Part shown: piece by piece, positions 23,454 through 32,772 of the stretch
Position numbering within the stretch: position 1 is the stretch's first letter
Layout of the letters: each line of letters starts with the position of its first letter
Origin: Aliishimia sp963922415
GTDB lineage: Bacteria; Pseudomonadota; Alphaproteobacteria; Rhodobacterales; Rhodobacteraceae
Length of the DNA: 32,792 nt
Direction: 5' to 3'
NCBI GenBank assembly: GCA_963922415.1
Contig: CAWUIP010000022.1
Span: forward strand, 1-32,792
The notes under the pieces: generated by a model
Seen by the model: only the letters and a program-made list of their open reading frames with translations
The model's database searches: none
What the model was told of the DNA's origin: nothing
Program-made: the position numbers and the translations under genes

Positions 23454-25919
23454 ATGGCACACATCTTTCGGTGGTTGATGCGCATTGCAGCAGGATTGGT
23501 CGTTGCCATCGTTTTGGCCGTGATCGGCGTATACTACTTCGCCTCGCGGTCGCTGCCGGATTACGACCGTACCGTCCAAGTCGCGGCACTTGCTGCGCCG
23601 GTCGAAATCATCCGCGACAATGCAAACGTGCCGCATGTCTTTGGCACTTCGGACGAAGATGTGTTTTTTGGATTGGGCTTTGCCCATGCGCAAGATCGGC
23701 TGTGGCAAATGATGATGATGCGCCGGACCGCGCAAGGCCGATTGAGCGAGCTCTTCGGATCCGCCACGTTAAGCATCGACACCTTCATTCGGCGGCTGGA
23801 TATCTACCGGCTTGCGCAAAGGTCGGTGACGGCACAAAGCCCTGAAACGTTGCGCGCGCTCGAAGCCTATGCTGCGGGTGTGAATGCCCGCCTTGCCCAG
23901 GTCAACGAAGAAGCCTTGGGGCGTGGTGCGCCAGAGATGTTTCTGTTTAACGCCCCCGTCGCACCATGGGTTCCTGCCGACAGCGTCGCAATTGTGAAAC
24001 TGATGGGCCTGCAACTGAGCGGGCACTTGGAAGAAGAAGTGTTGCGCGCACGCACGACTTTGGCCTTGGAAGATCCCAGCCGCGTGCAAGATATCATGCC
24101 AGACCACCCCGGTGCTGGCGTGGCGGTCCTGCCTGCCTATTCGAACCTTTTCCCGACAGTTAAGCGCCACGCCACAGCCGCACTCCACCCGGCGCCGCAT
24201 CCCTTGTCCCCCTTTCCCGCGCGCGGCTTTGCTGGTGCGTCAAATGCCTGGGCCGCAGCCCCAAATCGGTCGGCTGCAGGGGGCACGCTCTTGGCCAATG
24301 ACCCGCACTTGGGCTTTTCAGCGCCGGCTATTTGGTACCTGGCCCGACTAGAGCTGTCGACCGGCGGGGTCATTGGCGGGACGATCCCAGGCATGCCAGT
24401 GGTTCTAACGGGCCGATCCGCGCATTTAGGCTGGGGGCTGACCACAGCCTATGTCGACGATCAAGACGTATACATTGAGAAACTCAACCCAAATGCCGCA
24501 GACGAGTACCTGACACCAAATGGCTACAAGCCGTTCGAGACCCGCGCCTCGATCATCAATGTCAAAGACGAAGATCCAGTGACGCTCCAATTGCGGTGGA
24601 CTGAGAACGGCCCCGTTCTGTCGCCAACACGGTATTCGGTTGGATTGGTGACACCGCCGGGGCATGTGGCTGCGGTGGCCTGGACTGTCCTGTCAGACGA
24701 AGATACGTCATTGACGGCCGCGATGGATTTGATGCGTGCGCGCGATATTGCGGGTGCGATTGATGCCGCCGAAGCGTATGTTGCCCCGGCACAAAACTTG
24801 ACGCTGGTTGATTTAGACACGATCGCGCTGAAAACCATCGGGCACGTGCCCCGGCGGGACGCGCGTCACCAAAGTCAAGGCCGCATTCCAAGCCAAGGGT
24901 GGCGCCCTGAAAACCGCTGGTCTGGACGAATGTCCTATCTATCAAACCCAGAATTCGTAGCGCCTCTATCGGGTATCTTGGGCAACACGAACAACAAAAC
25001 GGTCGAGCGCCCATTTCCAAACCACATCTCATTTCTGTGGGGCGACGCACAGCGTGTGCGCCGCTGGCAGAGCTTGATGCAAAACCGAGAGGTCCACACG
25101 CGAGACAGCTTTATCGAAGCCCAGTTGGACACTGTGAGTTACACAGCGCGCGTTCTGTTGCCGCTGATTGGAGCGGATCTTTGGTTTTCTGGTGAAGCCG
25201 CGCCCGATGGGACGCCCGAGCGCAAACGCCAGCGTGCGCTCACGCTCCTCGCCGGTTGGAACGGAGAGATGAACGAACACCTTCCCGAGCCACTCTTGTA
25301 TGCGGCATGGCTGCGTGCCCTACAAAAACGCCTGATCCAAGATGAGCTTGGGCCCCTTGCGGAGGATCACGTTAAGGTCGAACCACTCTTTGTCGAGCGG
25401 GTGTTTCGCGATGTGGACGGCGCGGGTCTCTGGTGTGACGTCACGCAATCGGCACGTGTCGAAACCTGCGCCGAGATGGCCCAGTTGGCATTGGATGACG
25501 CGCTGATTTGGATCGAAGAAAGCTGGGGCGACAACTTTGAGAGCCTCCGCTGGGGCGACGCGCACCAAGCCACCCATGATCACCAGGTTCTGGGCGAAAT
25601 CCCTGTTCTTGGAACTTTAGTCAACATTCGGCAGTCCACCTCGGGCGGCGACAACACACTTTTGCGGGGACGGACATCGGGCCAAGAGCCAAACCCGTTC
25701 CACAATGTGCACGGCGCGGGCTATCGCGGGGTGTATGATTTTACAGATCCGGACAGTTCCGTCTTTATCGTCTCGACTGGACAGTCGGGCCACCCGCTAT
25801 CGCGACACTATGACGACCTCGCGCAGTTGTGGCGGCGCGGCGAGTACATTCCAATGTCCCTCGACCCTGAACTCGCCCGCGCTGCCTCTGTCGGCGTGAC
25901 GCAACTGGTGCCAAAATAG
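23454..25919 (+). CDS. penicillin acylase-family Ntn hydrolase
   Basis: The 821-residue precursor has an N-terminal membrane anchor or signal segment (about residues 9-30), so it works in the periplasm. It carries the penicillin G acylase/AHL acylase fold: an alpha-chain region with GLGFAHAQDRLWQM (73-86), then the autocatalytic cleavage site GFAGA before Ser263 in SNAWA, which becomes the N-terminal nucleophile of the beta chain. Asn residues in NDPHLGF and the VTLADLDTI-like strand agree with the family. Substrates include penicillins, acyl-homoserine lactones and N-acyl amino acids or lipids; sequence alone does not choose. The start is set by GGAGG seven bases upstream. Confidence 0.93.
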   Translation: MAHIFRWLMRIAAGLVVAIVLAVIGVYYFASRSLPDYDRTVQVAALAAPVEIIRDNANVPHVFGTSDEDVFFGLGFAHAQDRLWQMMMMRRTAQGRLSELFGSATLSIDTFIRRLDIYRLAQRSVTAQSPETLRALEAYAAGVNARLAQVNEEALGRGAPEMFLFNAPVAPWVPADSVAIVKLMGLQLSGHLEEEVLRARTTLALEDPSRVQDIMPDHPGAGVAVLPAYSNLFPTVKRHATAALHPAPHPLSPFPARGFAGASNAWAAAPNRSAAGGTLLANDPHLGFSAPAIWYLARLELSTGGVIGGTIPGMPVVLTGRSAHLGWGLTTAYVDDQDVYIEKLNPNAADEYLTPNGYKPFETRASIINVKDEDPVTLQLRWTENGPVLSPTRYSVGLVTPPGHVAAVAWTVLSDEDTSLTAAMDLMRARDIAGAIDAAEAYVAPAQNLTLVDLDTIALKTIGHVPRRDARHQSQGRIPSQGWRPENRWSGRMSYLSNPEFVAPLSGILGNTNNKTVERPFPNHISFLWGDAQRVRRWQSLMQNREVHTRDSFIEAQLDTVSYTARVLLPLIGADLWFSGEAAPDGTPERKRQRALTLLAGWNGEMNEHLPEPLLYAAWLRALQKRLIQDELGPLAEDHVKVEPLFVERVFRDVDGAGLWCDVTQSARVETCAEMAQLALDDALIWIEESWGDNFESLRWGDAHQATHDHQVLGEIPVLGTLVNIRQSTSGGDNTLLRGRTSGQEPNPFHNVHGAGYRGVYDFTDPDSSVFIVSTGQSGHPLSRHYDDLAQLWRRGEYIPMSLDPELARAASVGVTQLVPK

Positions 25920-25984
25920 GCCGTTGGCTTCGCCGAAAATGGAACGCCGCAGGCTCGTCCAAAACATGATATACACAGCATTAC

Positions 25985-26527
25985 ATGCTCATATTATTCA
26001 ATAAACCTTTTGGCGTGCTTAGCCAATTTACGGATCAGGGAATGGCTGGTACAGCCCGGCCAACGCTGTCGCAATTTATTGATCAACCCGGCGTTTACCC
26101 TGCAGGCAGATTGGACCGCGACAGCGAAGGGCTTTTGCTTTTGACCAACAACGGGCGGCTACAAGCGCAGATTTCCGATCCCAAATTTCGCAAACCGAAA
26201 ACCTATTTCGTACAAGTCGAAGGTTGCCCAAGCGCCGCGCGCCTTGAGGACTTGCGCGCGGGTCCGGATCTCAAAGACGGCCCGACCCGGCGCTGCCACG
26301 TGGACACAGTGCCAGAGCCCGATTGGCTGTGGCCGCGCACACCCCCGATCCGCTTTCGCAAGTCTGTGCCCGATACATGGATCCGACTGACCATTACCGA
26401 AGGGCGAAATCGACAAGTGCGCAGAATGACGGCTGCTATCGGCCACCCAACGCTGAGGCTGATCCGTTGGTCCGTTGGCGATTGGACCCTTGGCGACCTC
26501 ACCCCGGGGCAACACCGGATTGCATAG
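25985..26527 (+). CDS. rluE: 23S rRNA pseudouridine synthase, RluE/RsuA type
   Basis: The 180-residue enzyme isomerises a uridine in ribosomal RNA to pseudouridine. The catalytic motif is GRLDRDSEGLLLLT with Asp44, preceded by FNKPFGVL and followed by KTY (Lys-Thr-Tyr) and the C-terminal EGRNRQVRRM motif. The absence of an S4 domain and the short length match RluE (U2457 of E. coli 23S rRNA) rather than RluB or RsuA. It lies 65 bp after the acylase gene on the same strand and 38 bp before the pentapeptide-repeat gene. It has no direct link to the distant psuK-psuG operon except that both concern pseudouridine. Confidence 0.9.
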   Translation: MLILFNKPFGVLSQFTDQGMAGTARPTLSQFIDQPGVYPAGRLDRDSEGLLLLTNNGRLQAQISDPKFRKPKTYFVQVEGCPSAARLEDLRAGPDLKDGPTRRCHVDTVPEPDWLWPRTPPIRFRKSVPDTWIRLTITEGRNRQVRRMTAAIGHPTLRLIRWSVGDWTLGDLTPGQHRIA

Positions 26528-26565
26528 CGCCGAAGTTCGCGCGTAAGCTGTGTCCATTATAAGCA

Positions 26566-28170
26566 ATGAATGATGTTTGCATGCCGCGTTTGCCTATCTT
26601 GCTTCTCGTGTTGGCGTCAGCGACAGCTGGATTTGCAGTTAAGTCGCTCATCGAGACCGAACACGTCGCTGAGTTTTTCAGCTTGTACGGGCTTTGGTTG
26701 GCGATCATTAGCGTTGGGCTTCTTGCAGCTTTAGGGTTGGGCCTTTGGTTTGGGCTATGGCTTTTGCGGGCGTGGGTGCGCCGTCACGGCGGTGCGACCG
26801 GCGCACAAGATGACGCGCAAATGATCCAAGGCCTCATAGATACGCTCACAACACCACAGGGCATTCGCAACCCAACGCCCGAAGAACGTCGGCGTGCCGC
26901 GCTCGTCAACGCAGGGCTTTGGCTGGCACGCCGGCAAGCGGCCCAATTCTACTTTAATGTAACGGTGTCAATTGTTGGCGGCCTTGTCGGTACAGCTACG
27001 CTGTTCCTCCTTTACGAACAGAACCAAAAGATCGACGTGCAAAACCAACGCATCACCCTGCAGACCGATGCAGGAATTGCACAAAGCGTGTTGTTGGAGA
27101 GTAATCGGCGGGCCGCAATCGCACCGGAGCTCTCCGCACTGTTGGCCGATATTCGTGCAGAACGCACCGCCATTGCGCACACGGCATGTCCAAGTGCACC
27201 GATTGAAAGCTGTTACCGAGAAGAGCGGCACTCACAAGGCCGTCCCGTCTATCATCTTAGCGCAGCGCTGCGCAGCCGGGTCATCGCCTTTGCGTTGCGG
27301 TCGACGCCGTATCTCTTTTCCTCGTCCAAAACACAGACGGTCGATTTCGAACGGCCCCTGCGTGATCAGTTTGCCTTTTTGTACTTCAGCCCGGAGCGCG
27401 GACAGTTGCTGGCAGCCCTTGTGCGCAACCAGATTTCTTTGCGCGACTTAGATTTAAGCTACGCATATGCGCCCAACGTTGATCTACAGCGGGCTTATCT
27501 GGCTGACGTCAATCTCTCCGGCGCCAACTTGCGCCAGGCGAACGCCCGCAACGCAGTGTTTTATGGTGCGCGCCTCTCCGCCGCCGATTTGGGTTATAGC
27601 GACTTTACCCGCGCACAATTCATCGATGCACGGGTCGCGCAAGCTGACATGACAAACAGCGATTTCAACTTCGCAAAAATCTCAGGCAGTGATTTTCGTG
27701 GAGCGCAGCTGATCGGCGCAGACTTCGAAGAGACGTCGATAGTGGCGACAACGTTCCAAGCCGCGAACCTAGCCGGCGCAGATTTTGTCAACGCAACACT
27801 GAGGAAATCGACACTGCTAAACGCAAGTTTGAATTTGACACGCTTTCAAGCATCAAGTGTGACAGATACGAACTTTGGCGGTACGACGCTGACAAACACG
27901 GAATTCGAAGGTTTTCGCGGGGCGCGAAACTGGATCAGCCAAGCTGATATGACGGATTTTGAGGTCTCAGACGCATTCAAACGGGCATCGATTATCGCAC
28001 GCGGATATCCCCCCGTTGGACTGACATTAGGAGAGAATTGGGTCCATTGTGACTTTAGTTCATCGCGCGAATATTTGGGCGGTTTGGCCACAAACTGCGC
28101 AGAAGAGCCGGTTCAGGCACCGCCGCCGCCGCCCAAGGACGACGGTTTTGGCCCAACCAGCACGTTTTGA
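26566..28170 (+). CDS. membrane-anchored pentapeptide-repeat protein
   Basis: The 534-residue product has three membrane segments (about residues 9-27, 42-68 and 129-150), a cytoplasmic or periplasmic helical region, and about 30 pentapeptide units between residues 295 and 460 of the A(D/N)Lxx type (for example ADVNLSGANLRQANARNAV and GADFEETSIVATTFQAANLAGADF). These should form a right-handed quadrilateral beta-helix. A Pro-rich tail (six Pro) ends the protein. Soluble pentapeptide proteins such as MfpA and Qnr protect gyrase, but membrane-anchored ones are of unknown role. The start may be 26566 or the next ATG at 26581; neither has a clear ribosome site. It lies 38 bp after rluE. Confidence 0.85.
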   Translation: MNDVCMPRLPILLLVLASATAGFAVKSLIETEHVAEFFSLYGLWLAIISVGLLAALGLGLWFGLWLLRAWVRRHGGATGAQDDAQMIQGLIDTLTTPQGIRNPTPEERRRAALVNAGLWLARRQAAQFYFNVTVSIVGGLVGTATLFLLYEQNQKIDVQNQRITLQTDAGIAQSVLLESNRRAAIAPELSALLADIRAERTAIAHTACPSAPIESCYREERHSQGRPVYHLSAALRSRVIAFALRSTPYLFSSSKTQTVDFERPLRDQFAFLYFSPERGQLLAALVRNQISLRDLDLSYAYAPNVDLQRAYLADVNLSGANLRQANARNAVFYGARLSAADLGYSDFTRAQFIDARVAQADMTNSDFNFAKISGSDFRGAQLIGADFEETSIVATTFQAANLAGADFVNATLRKSTLLNASLNLTRFQASSVTDTNFGGTTLTNTEFEGFRGARNWISQADMTDFEVSDAFKRASIIARGYPPVGLTLGENWVHCDFSSSREYLGGLATNCAEEPVQAPPPPPKDDGFGPTSTF

Positions 28171-28206
28171 CCCGCAGTAAAGTTCGCAGAAGACCTTCCG
28201 ACTTCG

Positions 28207-29481
28207 TCAGAGCTTTGCAAAAGCTGCCTTTTGGCGGCCGGTCCATCGGACCTGCAACGCCGTCCCGTCGTCATCTTGGGTTTCGGATAGGACCAAATCG
28301 TGTTCAAAGAGCCAAGCGCGCTTGCGGCCGTCGGCATGCGTTAACCGCAGTTCAGTCTCTTCGAGCGGACCCCGCAGGCGATCCGAAATCGCAGATAAAG
28401 GTGCATCTAGGCCCGTTCCTTCAAGCGCGGACACAACAAATGTTGCGACATCGCGCTCTGACCGGGCACGCGTTGCGGCCGCCGCATCTTCGTCCAACAG
28501 ATCGACTTTGTTCCATAGCTCGTATCGTGGGCGCGCCTCGTCAATGCCGAGCGACGTGAGGATTTCTTCAACGTTGGCGGACTGCGCGTCTGTCTCAGGG
28601 TGAGAGATGTCGCGCACATGCACGACAACATCGGCTTCCAAAACCTCTTCCAATGTCGCGCGGAACGCTGCAACAAGCTCGGTGGGTAGGTCCGAGATAA
28701 ATCCAACTGTGTCGCTGAGGATGACCTCCGGCCCGCCGGGCAAATCGACGCGCCGCATCGTCGGGTCGAGCGTCGCAAAGAGCATGTCCTTCGCCATAAC
28801 GTCCGCGCCGGTCAGCCTGTTAAACAGCGTCGACTTGCCCGCGTTCGTATACCCCACCAAGGCAACGATCGGATACGGGACCTTGGCCCGTGCTGCGCGA
28901 TGCAGCCCCCGCGTTTTGACCACTTTTTCCAGTTGCCGTTTCAATCGCACCAACTGTTCGTCAATCGCACGGCGGTCCGCTTCGATCTGCGTTTCGCCCG
29001 GGCCACCGACAAAGCCCAGTCCGCCACGCTGACGTTCCAAGTGGGTCCAAGCGCGGACCAGGCGCGTGCGCTGATAACTCAGCGCAGCCATCTCGACCTG
29101 CAGAACACCTTCTCGCGTGGCCGCCCGATCCGAAAAAATCTCCAGAATCAGGCCAGTGCGATCCAAGAGCTTACATTTCCATGCTTTTTCCAAATTGCGT
29201 TGCTGGACCGGGGTCACAGGACCGTCGATGAGCACCAACTCGACCTCTGCGGCCTTCAGGCGTTGGCCCAACTCGTCCAACTTGCCAGACCCAAAAAGAT
29301 GTCCCGGCTGCGGCTTTGGCAGCGGCACAACTTCCGATCCCACCACGTCCAACTCAGGCAAAGCGCGTGCCAAAGACACGGCTTCTTCCAACGCCGGGCC
29401 TGCCGCGCGACGCTCCGCATTCGTTTTGATGTCTGGATGCAGAACCCATGCACGGGTCTCTGCAATGGCGCGGTCATTCAA
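28207..29481 (-). CDS. hflX: ribosome-associated GTPase HflX
   Basis: The 424-residue protein has the HflX N-terminal nucleotide-binding domain (about residues 8-190, with the conserved IDGPVTPVQQRNLEKAW and RGGLGFVGGPGETQIE segments) and a TRAFAC GTPase domain: G1 GYTNAGKST (210-218), G3 DTVGF (257-261) and G4 NKVD (324-327). HflX binds the 50S subunit and splits stalled ribosomes under heat stress. It probably starts at TTG (29481): TTGA there overlaps the stop of hfq, and the following MNDRAIAETRAWVLHPD agrees with the family N terminus. No ATG lies in frame nearby. Confidence 0.95.
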   Translation of the reverse strand: MNDRAIAETRAWVLHPDIKTNAERRAAGPALEEAVSLARALPELDVVGSEVVPLPKPQPGHLFGSGKLDELGQRLKAAEVELVLIDGPVTPVQQRNLEKAWKCKLLDRTGLILEIFSDRAATREGVLQVEMAALSYQRTRLVRAWTHLERQRGGLGFVGGPGETQIEADRRAIDEQLVRLKRQLEKVVKTRGLHRAARAKVPYPIVALVGYTNAGKSTLFNRLTGADVMAKDMLFATLDPTMRRVDLPGGPEVILSDTVGFISDLPTELVAAFRATLEEVLEADVVVHVRDISHPETDAQSANVEEILTSLGIDEARPRYELWNKVDLLDEDAAAATRARSERDVATFVVSALEGTGLDAPLSAISDRLRGPLEETELRLTHADGRKRAWLFEHDLVLSETQDDDGTALQVRWTGRQKAAFAKL

Positions 29482-29717
29482 GCGCTGTCTTCACCTTCAT
29501 AAAGACTAATGGGCTGACTCGGCATAATCGTGGAAATCGCGTGCTTGTAGACAAGCTGGCTTTGGCCGTCGCGACGCAACAACACACAAAAGTTGTCAAA
29601 CCACGTAATCACACCCTGCAGCTTCACCCCATTTATAAGGAAAATTGTCACAGGAACTTTTGTTTTTCGGACATGATTCAGAAACGCGTCCTGCAGATTC
29701 TGTTTGTCGGAAGCCAT
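29478..29717 (-). CDS. hfq: RNA chaperone Hfq
   Basis: The 79-residue protein is the hexameric Sm-like chaperone that pairs small RNAs with mRNAs. The Sm1 part is QDAFLNHVRKTKVPVTIFL followed by NGVKLQGVITWFDNF. The Sm2 part contains the YKHAIST motif, whose Tyr-Lys-His line the proximal uridine-binding pore. It precedes hflX, with a TTGA overlap, and follows trkH by 125 bp, in which I saw no confident promoter. Its short C-terminal tail is typical of alphaproteobacterial Hfq. Confidence 0.97.
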   Translation of the reverse strand: MASDKQNLQDAFLNHVRKTKVPVTIFLINGVKLQGVITWFDNFCVLLRRDGQSQLVYKHAISTIMPSQPISLYEGEDSA

Positions 29718-29842
29718 GTTTTGTCGCCTTTTGTTCTTGTCTCGCGTTCAGCGGCACATCCCTCGGGCTCGACTATGTCGCGAAGGCCCTGAAGATTCCA
29801 GACCCAAAATCAGCCTGTTACGAACCTGATGACGCTATGTCG

Positions 29843-31396
29843 CTATACGCGCCACAGTTCTGGGGTGAAAACGGCAATTATTGCGAGCGTTTCCAAGCGC
29901 CCCACAACCATCGCTGCACAAAAAACAATCTTTCCGCCGGTGCTGAGCTCAATCAGTGAAATGGGCTCGGTCGCAGCGGTCGCCAACAGGGGGCCGGTGT
30001 TCGACAAGCCCGCAATTGTGAGCGTTATTGCATCTTGAAATCCTGCGCCTGTTGCCGCCATGGCCAAACATGTCAGTGCGACTGTCAGCGCAAAGATCAT
30101 CACGAAGATCCAGGCTATGAACGCCCCTTGCCGCTGCAAACGGCGACCCAGACCGCGCGCGCCGCTGACAGATGATGGATGGATCAGTTGGTCGATCTCG
30201 CGTACCCCGTGTCGGTAAAGCGCGTACACGCGCAAAAGCTTCACACCGCCGGCTGTGGTCGCAACACCGCCGCCGATCAAAGCCAGCCCCATCAGGATAA
30301 GACCCGGCGTTCCAAGACCAGACCAGTCGCGCGCGGCGCTCCAATAGGCGCTTTCAAACCCCGTAGTGGTCAAAAAGCTTGTGACCGTGAAGATCGCGCC
30401 CCACAGGGCCCGCGCGGCATCAGCGATACTGTCTTCTTGTGCAACGTCGAACGCACCGAGCCAGTGGCGCAGGAACAACAGCAAAGGCACCAGAATGACA
30501 ATTGCCGCACCCATCTGAACTTCCGGGTCTGTGTGCAACCCTTCACCCGAGCGTGTGCTTGAGGTCGTCACCGTATCTGTCGAAAACGTCAGCCGCGACA
30601 CTGCAAAGGCCAGAAAGAGCAAAATCACGGCCTCCCCCGTCACTCCGACTTGCGTCGACTGCAAGCCACCAACCGGCGAGATGCCCGAGGTCGACAGAAC
30701 CGCCATAGCGTGGCAAATGGCTGTCAGTGGCGCTTCCCCCAAGATCAAAAGTAAGATGGCCAAAAGACCGGTTAACCCTGCGTAGATTGGAAAAAGCGCC
30801 ACAGCGTTGCGCATCAAGCGTGTTCTTGTGTCCGCGCTTTGCATCCTGTTCTGTGCAACATCAACCTGGCCCGGTTGCGCGCGCGCTGTGACCTCAAAAC
30901 CGCCCAGGTTGCGCGGCGCCAAGATCGCGACGGCCGCGACCCACATGACAAATCCACCCATCCACGCCACTTGCGCGCGCCACAAGTGCAAGGGCGGTGA
31001 CAGTCGGTCTGGGTCTTCGAAAATCGGCGCTCCTGTGGTTGTGATTGCAGACACCATTTCAAGATAGGCGTTAAAAAATGTTGTGGTCCGCAGGCTTTCG
31101 AAGAACGGAACAGCCAAGGCTACCGGCAAAACCACCATCACAGCAAAGAGCGCCACCAACGGCCCTAAAGGCCCAATCCGAGATCCCTTATTAGACATGG
31201 CGACGGCCACAAGTGCGGCCAGCAAGATCCCCAAAACGCTACAGTAGAAAAAAAGGCGCGCTTCCGCGTATTGCTCCAGCACCGTTGCGTAAACGGCCGG
31301 GATCAGCATCGAGGCGCAGGCGAGCTCGAAGCTCACCAAAAACAACGGTTGGCTCAGAAACCAGCGACTGGAGGGAACTTGCTCCTGCGCGGCCAT
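29843..31396 (-). CDS. trkH: Trk-type K+ uptake permease subunit
   Basis: The 517-residue product has the four-repeat M1-P-M2 layout of SKT transporters. Selectivity-filter segments are TTTGAP (119-124), TSGIS (236-240), TTTGFE (344-349) and SNTGPL (465-470); the central glycines line the pore. It moves potassium through the inner membrane with the TrkA regulator. The start ATG overlaps the trkA stop as TAATG, so the two are coupled. Repeat 2 carries STSGIS where TxTG is more typical, which fits TrkH-type diversity. Confidence 0.95.
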   Translation of the reverse strand: MAAQEQVPSSRWFLSQPLFLVSFELACASMLIPAVYATVLEQYAEARLFFYCSVLGILLAALVAVAMSNKGSRIGPLGPLVALFAVMVVLPVALAVPFFESLRTTTFFNAYLEMVSAITTTGAPIFEDPDRLSPPLHLWRAQVAWMGGFVMWVAAVAILAPRNLGGFEVTARAQPGQVDVAQNRMQSADTRTRLMRNAVALFPIYAGLTGLLAILLLILGEAPLTAICHAMAVLSTSGISPVGGLQSTQVGVTGEAVILLFLAFAVSRLTFSTDTVTTSSTRSGEGLHTDPEVQMGAAIVILVPLLLFLRHWLGAFDVAQEDSIADAARALWGAIFTVTSFLTTTGFESAYWSAARDWSGLGTPGLILMGLALIGGGVATTAGGVKLLRVYALYRHGVREIDQLIHPSSVSGARGLGRRLQRQGAFIAWIFVMIFALTVALTCLAMAATGAGFQDAITLTIAGLSNTGPLLATAATEPISLIELSTGGKIVFCAAMVVGRLETLAIIAVFTPELWRV

Positions 31397-32772
31397 TAGA
31401 AGAAATCTATGGAAACCTGCATGAGGCGCTCCACCTCTGGTACGTCGCCGGCCATAGCAAATATCGCGACCACATCGCCTTCTTCGATGCGCGTTTCGGC
31501 CATTGGGCGGATCACCTCACCGCTCTTGCGTACAGCACCGACCAACACGCCTTCTGGGAACGCAATGTCACCGATCCGTTGTCCGGCCATAGGGGAGGTC
31601 GACAGCACTTCGGCCTCGATGATCTCCGCTTCCGCATCCCCCACAGAGTAGAGCGCGCGCACGCGTCCGTGCCGGATGTGGCGCAAGATCGACGACACGG
31701 TTGTCGCTCGCGGATTGATGTAGGCATCAATGCCCAAAGGTCCCATTAACGGCACCAACGTCGGATCGTTGATCAACGCGATGGCAAAGGGGCAGCCTTC
31801 CGATTTGGCACGCACTGCCGCAAGCATGTTGACCTTATCGTCATCCGTAACCGCCAAGACAGCATCCGCCCGGGCCACATTCGCCTCGCGCAGCAGTGCC
31901 ACATCCAACCCGTCACCGTTCAGCACAATCGTACGTTCCAGCGCTTCTGCCGCCTGTTCGGCGCATTTGCGGCTCTTTTCGATGACTTTGGCGCGTACCC
32001 GGGTCTGCCGGCTTTCAAGCTCTTGCGCGACGCTTAGGCCAACATTCCCACCGCCAATCAGAACCACACGCTCTTGTTTTTCGACGGTTTTTCCAAAGGC
32101 CTCAAGCGTACGTGGAACATCTTCGGTATGCACAAAAACGTAGGCACCATCGCCTGCGAACAGCTGATCGCGCGCTTCTGGCGCAAAAAGCGTCCCCTCT
32201 CGGCGAATACCAACAATCACCGCGCGCAAGGTTGAAAAGAGGTCCGTCAACTGACGCAAAGGCGTATTGATCAGCGGACAGTCTTCGCTGATATCAATGC
32301 CCAAAAGTTGCGCTTGCCCGTCCATAAAGGTCTCTGTGTCGAATGCGGACGGGGCCGAGAGCCGTTGCAGCGCCGCGGCGGCAACTTCGCGTTCCGGGCT
32401 GATCACGACATCAATGGGCATATGGTCGCGCCGGTAAAGGTCCGAATAGATCGCTTCAAGGTATGAGGTCGATCGCAAGCGCGCGATCTTGCGATCAATC
32501 CCAAACACAGAATGGGCCACCTGACAGGTGACCATGTTAACTTCATCCGAATGCGTGGCCGCGATGATCATCTCGGCATCGCGCGCGCCAGCGCGATCCA
32601 GAACATCGGGATAGCTTGCAAAGCCCGCAATGCCCTGAACATCCAATGTATCCGTCGCCTGACGCACCAGATCGGGATTGTTATCGACAATGGTGACATC
32701 GTTGCGCTCGCCCGACAGATGCCGCGCAATCTGCCAACCGACTTGCCCTGCCCCACAAATGATGACCTTCAT
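31396..32772 (-). CDS. trkA: Trk system K+ uptake regulator TrkA (two RCK domains)
   Basis: The 458-residue cytosolic protein has two RCK/KTN repeats, each with a Rossmann-like GxGxxG: ICGAGQVG near 5-12 and LIGGGNVG near residue 235. TrkA_C regions follow. It binds NAD(H)/ATP and gates TrkH. The start at 32772 follows AAAGGTGG; an in-frame GTG at 32781 is the alternative. It is the first gene of the coupled trkA-trkH unit. In Rhodobacteraceae it commonly follows ntrY-ntrX, which would lie just right of this window; that is expectation, not seen here. Confidence 0.95.
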   Translation of the reverse strand: MKVIICGAGQVGWQIARHLSGERNDVTIVDNNPDLVRQATDTLDVQGIAGFASYPDVLDRAGARDAEMIIAATHSDEVNMVTCQVAHSVFGIDRKIARLRSTSYLEAIYSDLYRRDHMPIDVVISPEREVAAAALQRLSAPSAFDTETFMDGQAQLLGIDISEDCPLINTPLRQLTDLFSTLRAVIVGIRREGTLFAPEARDQLFAGDGAYVFVHTEDVPRTLEAFGKTVEKQERVVLIGGGNVGLSVAQELESRQTRVRAKVIEKSRKCAEQAAEALERTIVLNGDGLDVALLREANVARADAVLAVTDDDKVNMLAAVRAKSEGCPFAIALINDPTLVPLMGPLGIDAYINPRATTVSSILRHIRHGRVRALYSVGDAEAEIIEAEVLSTSPMAGQRIGDIAFPEGVLVGAVRKSGEVIRPMAETRIEEGDVVAIFAMAGDVPEVERLMQVSIDFF

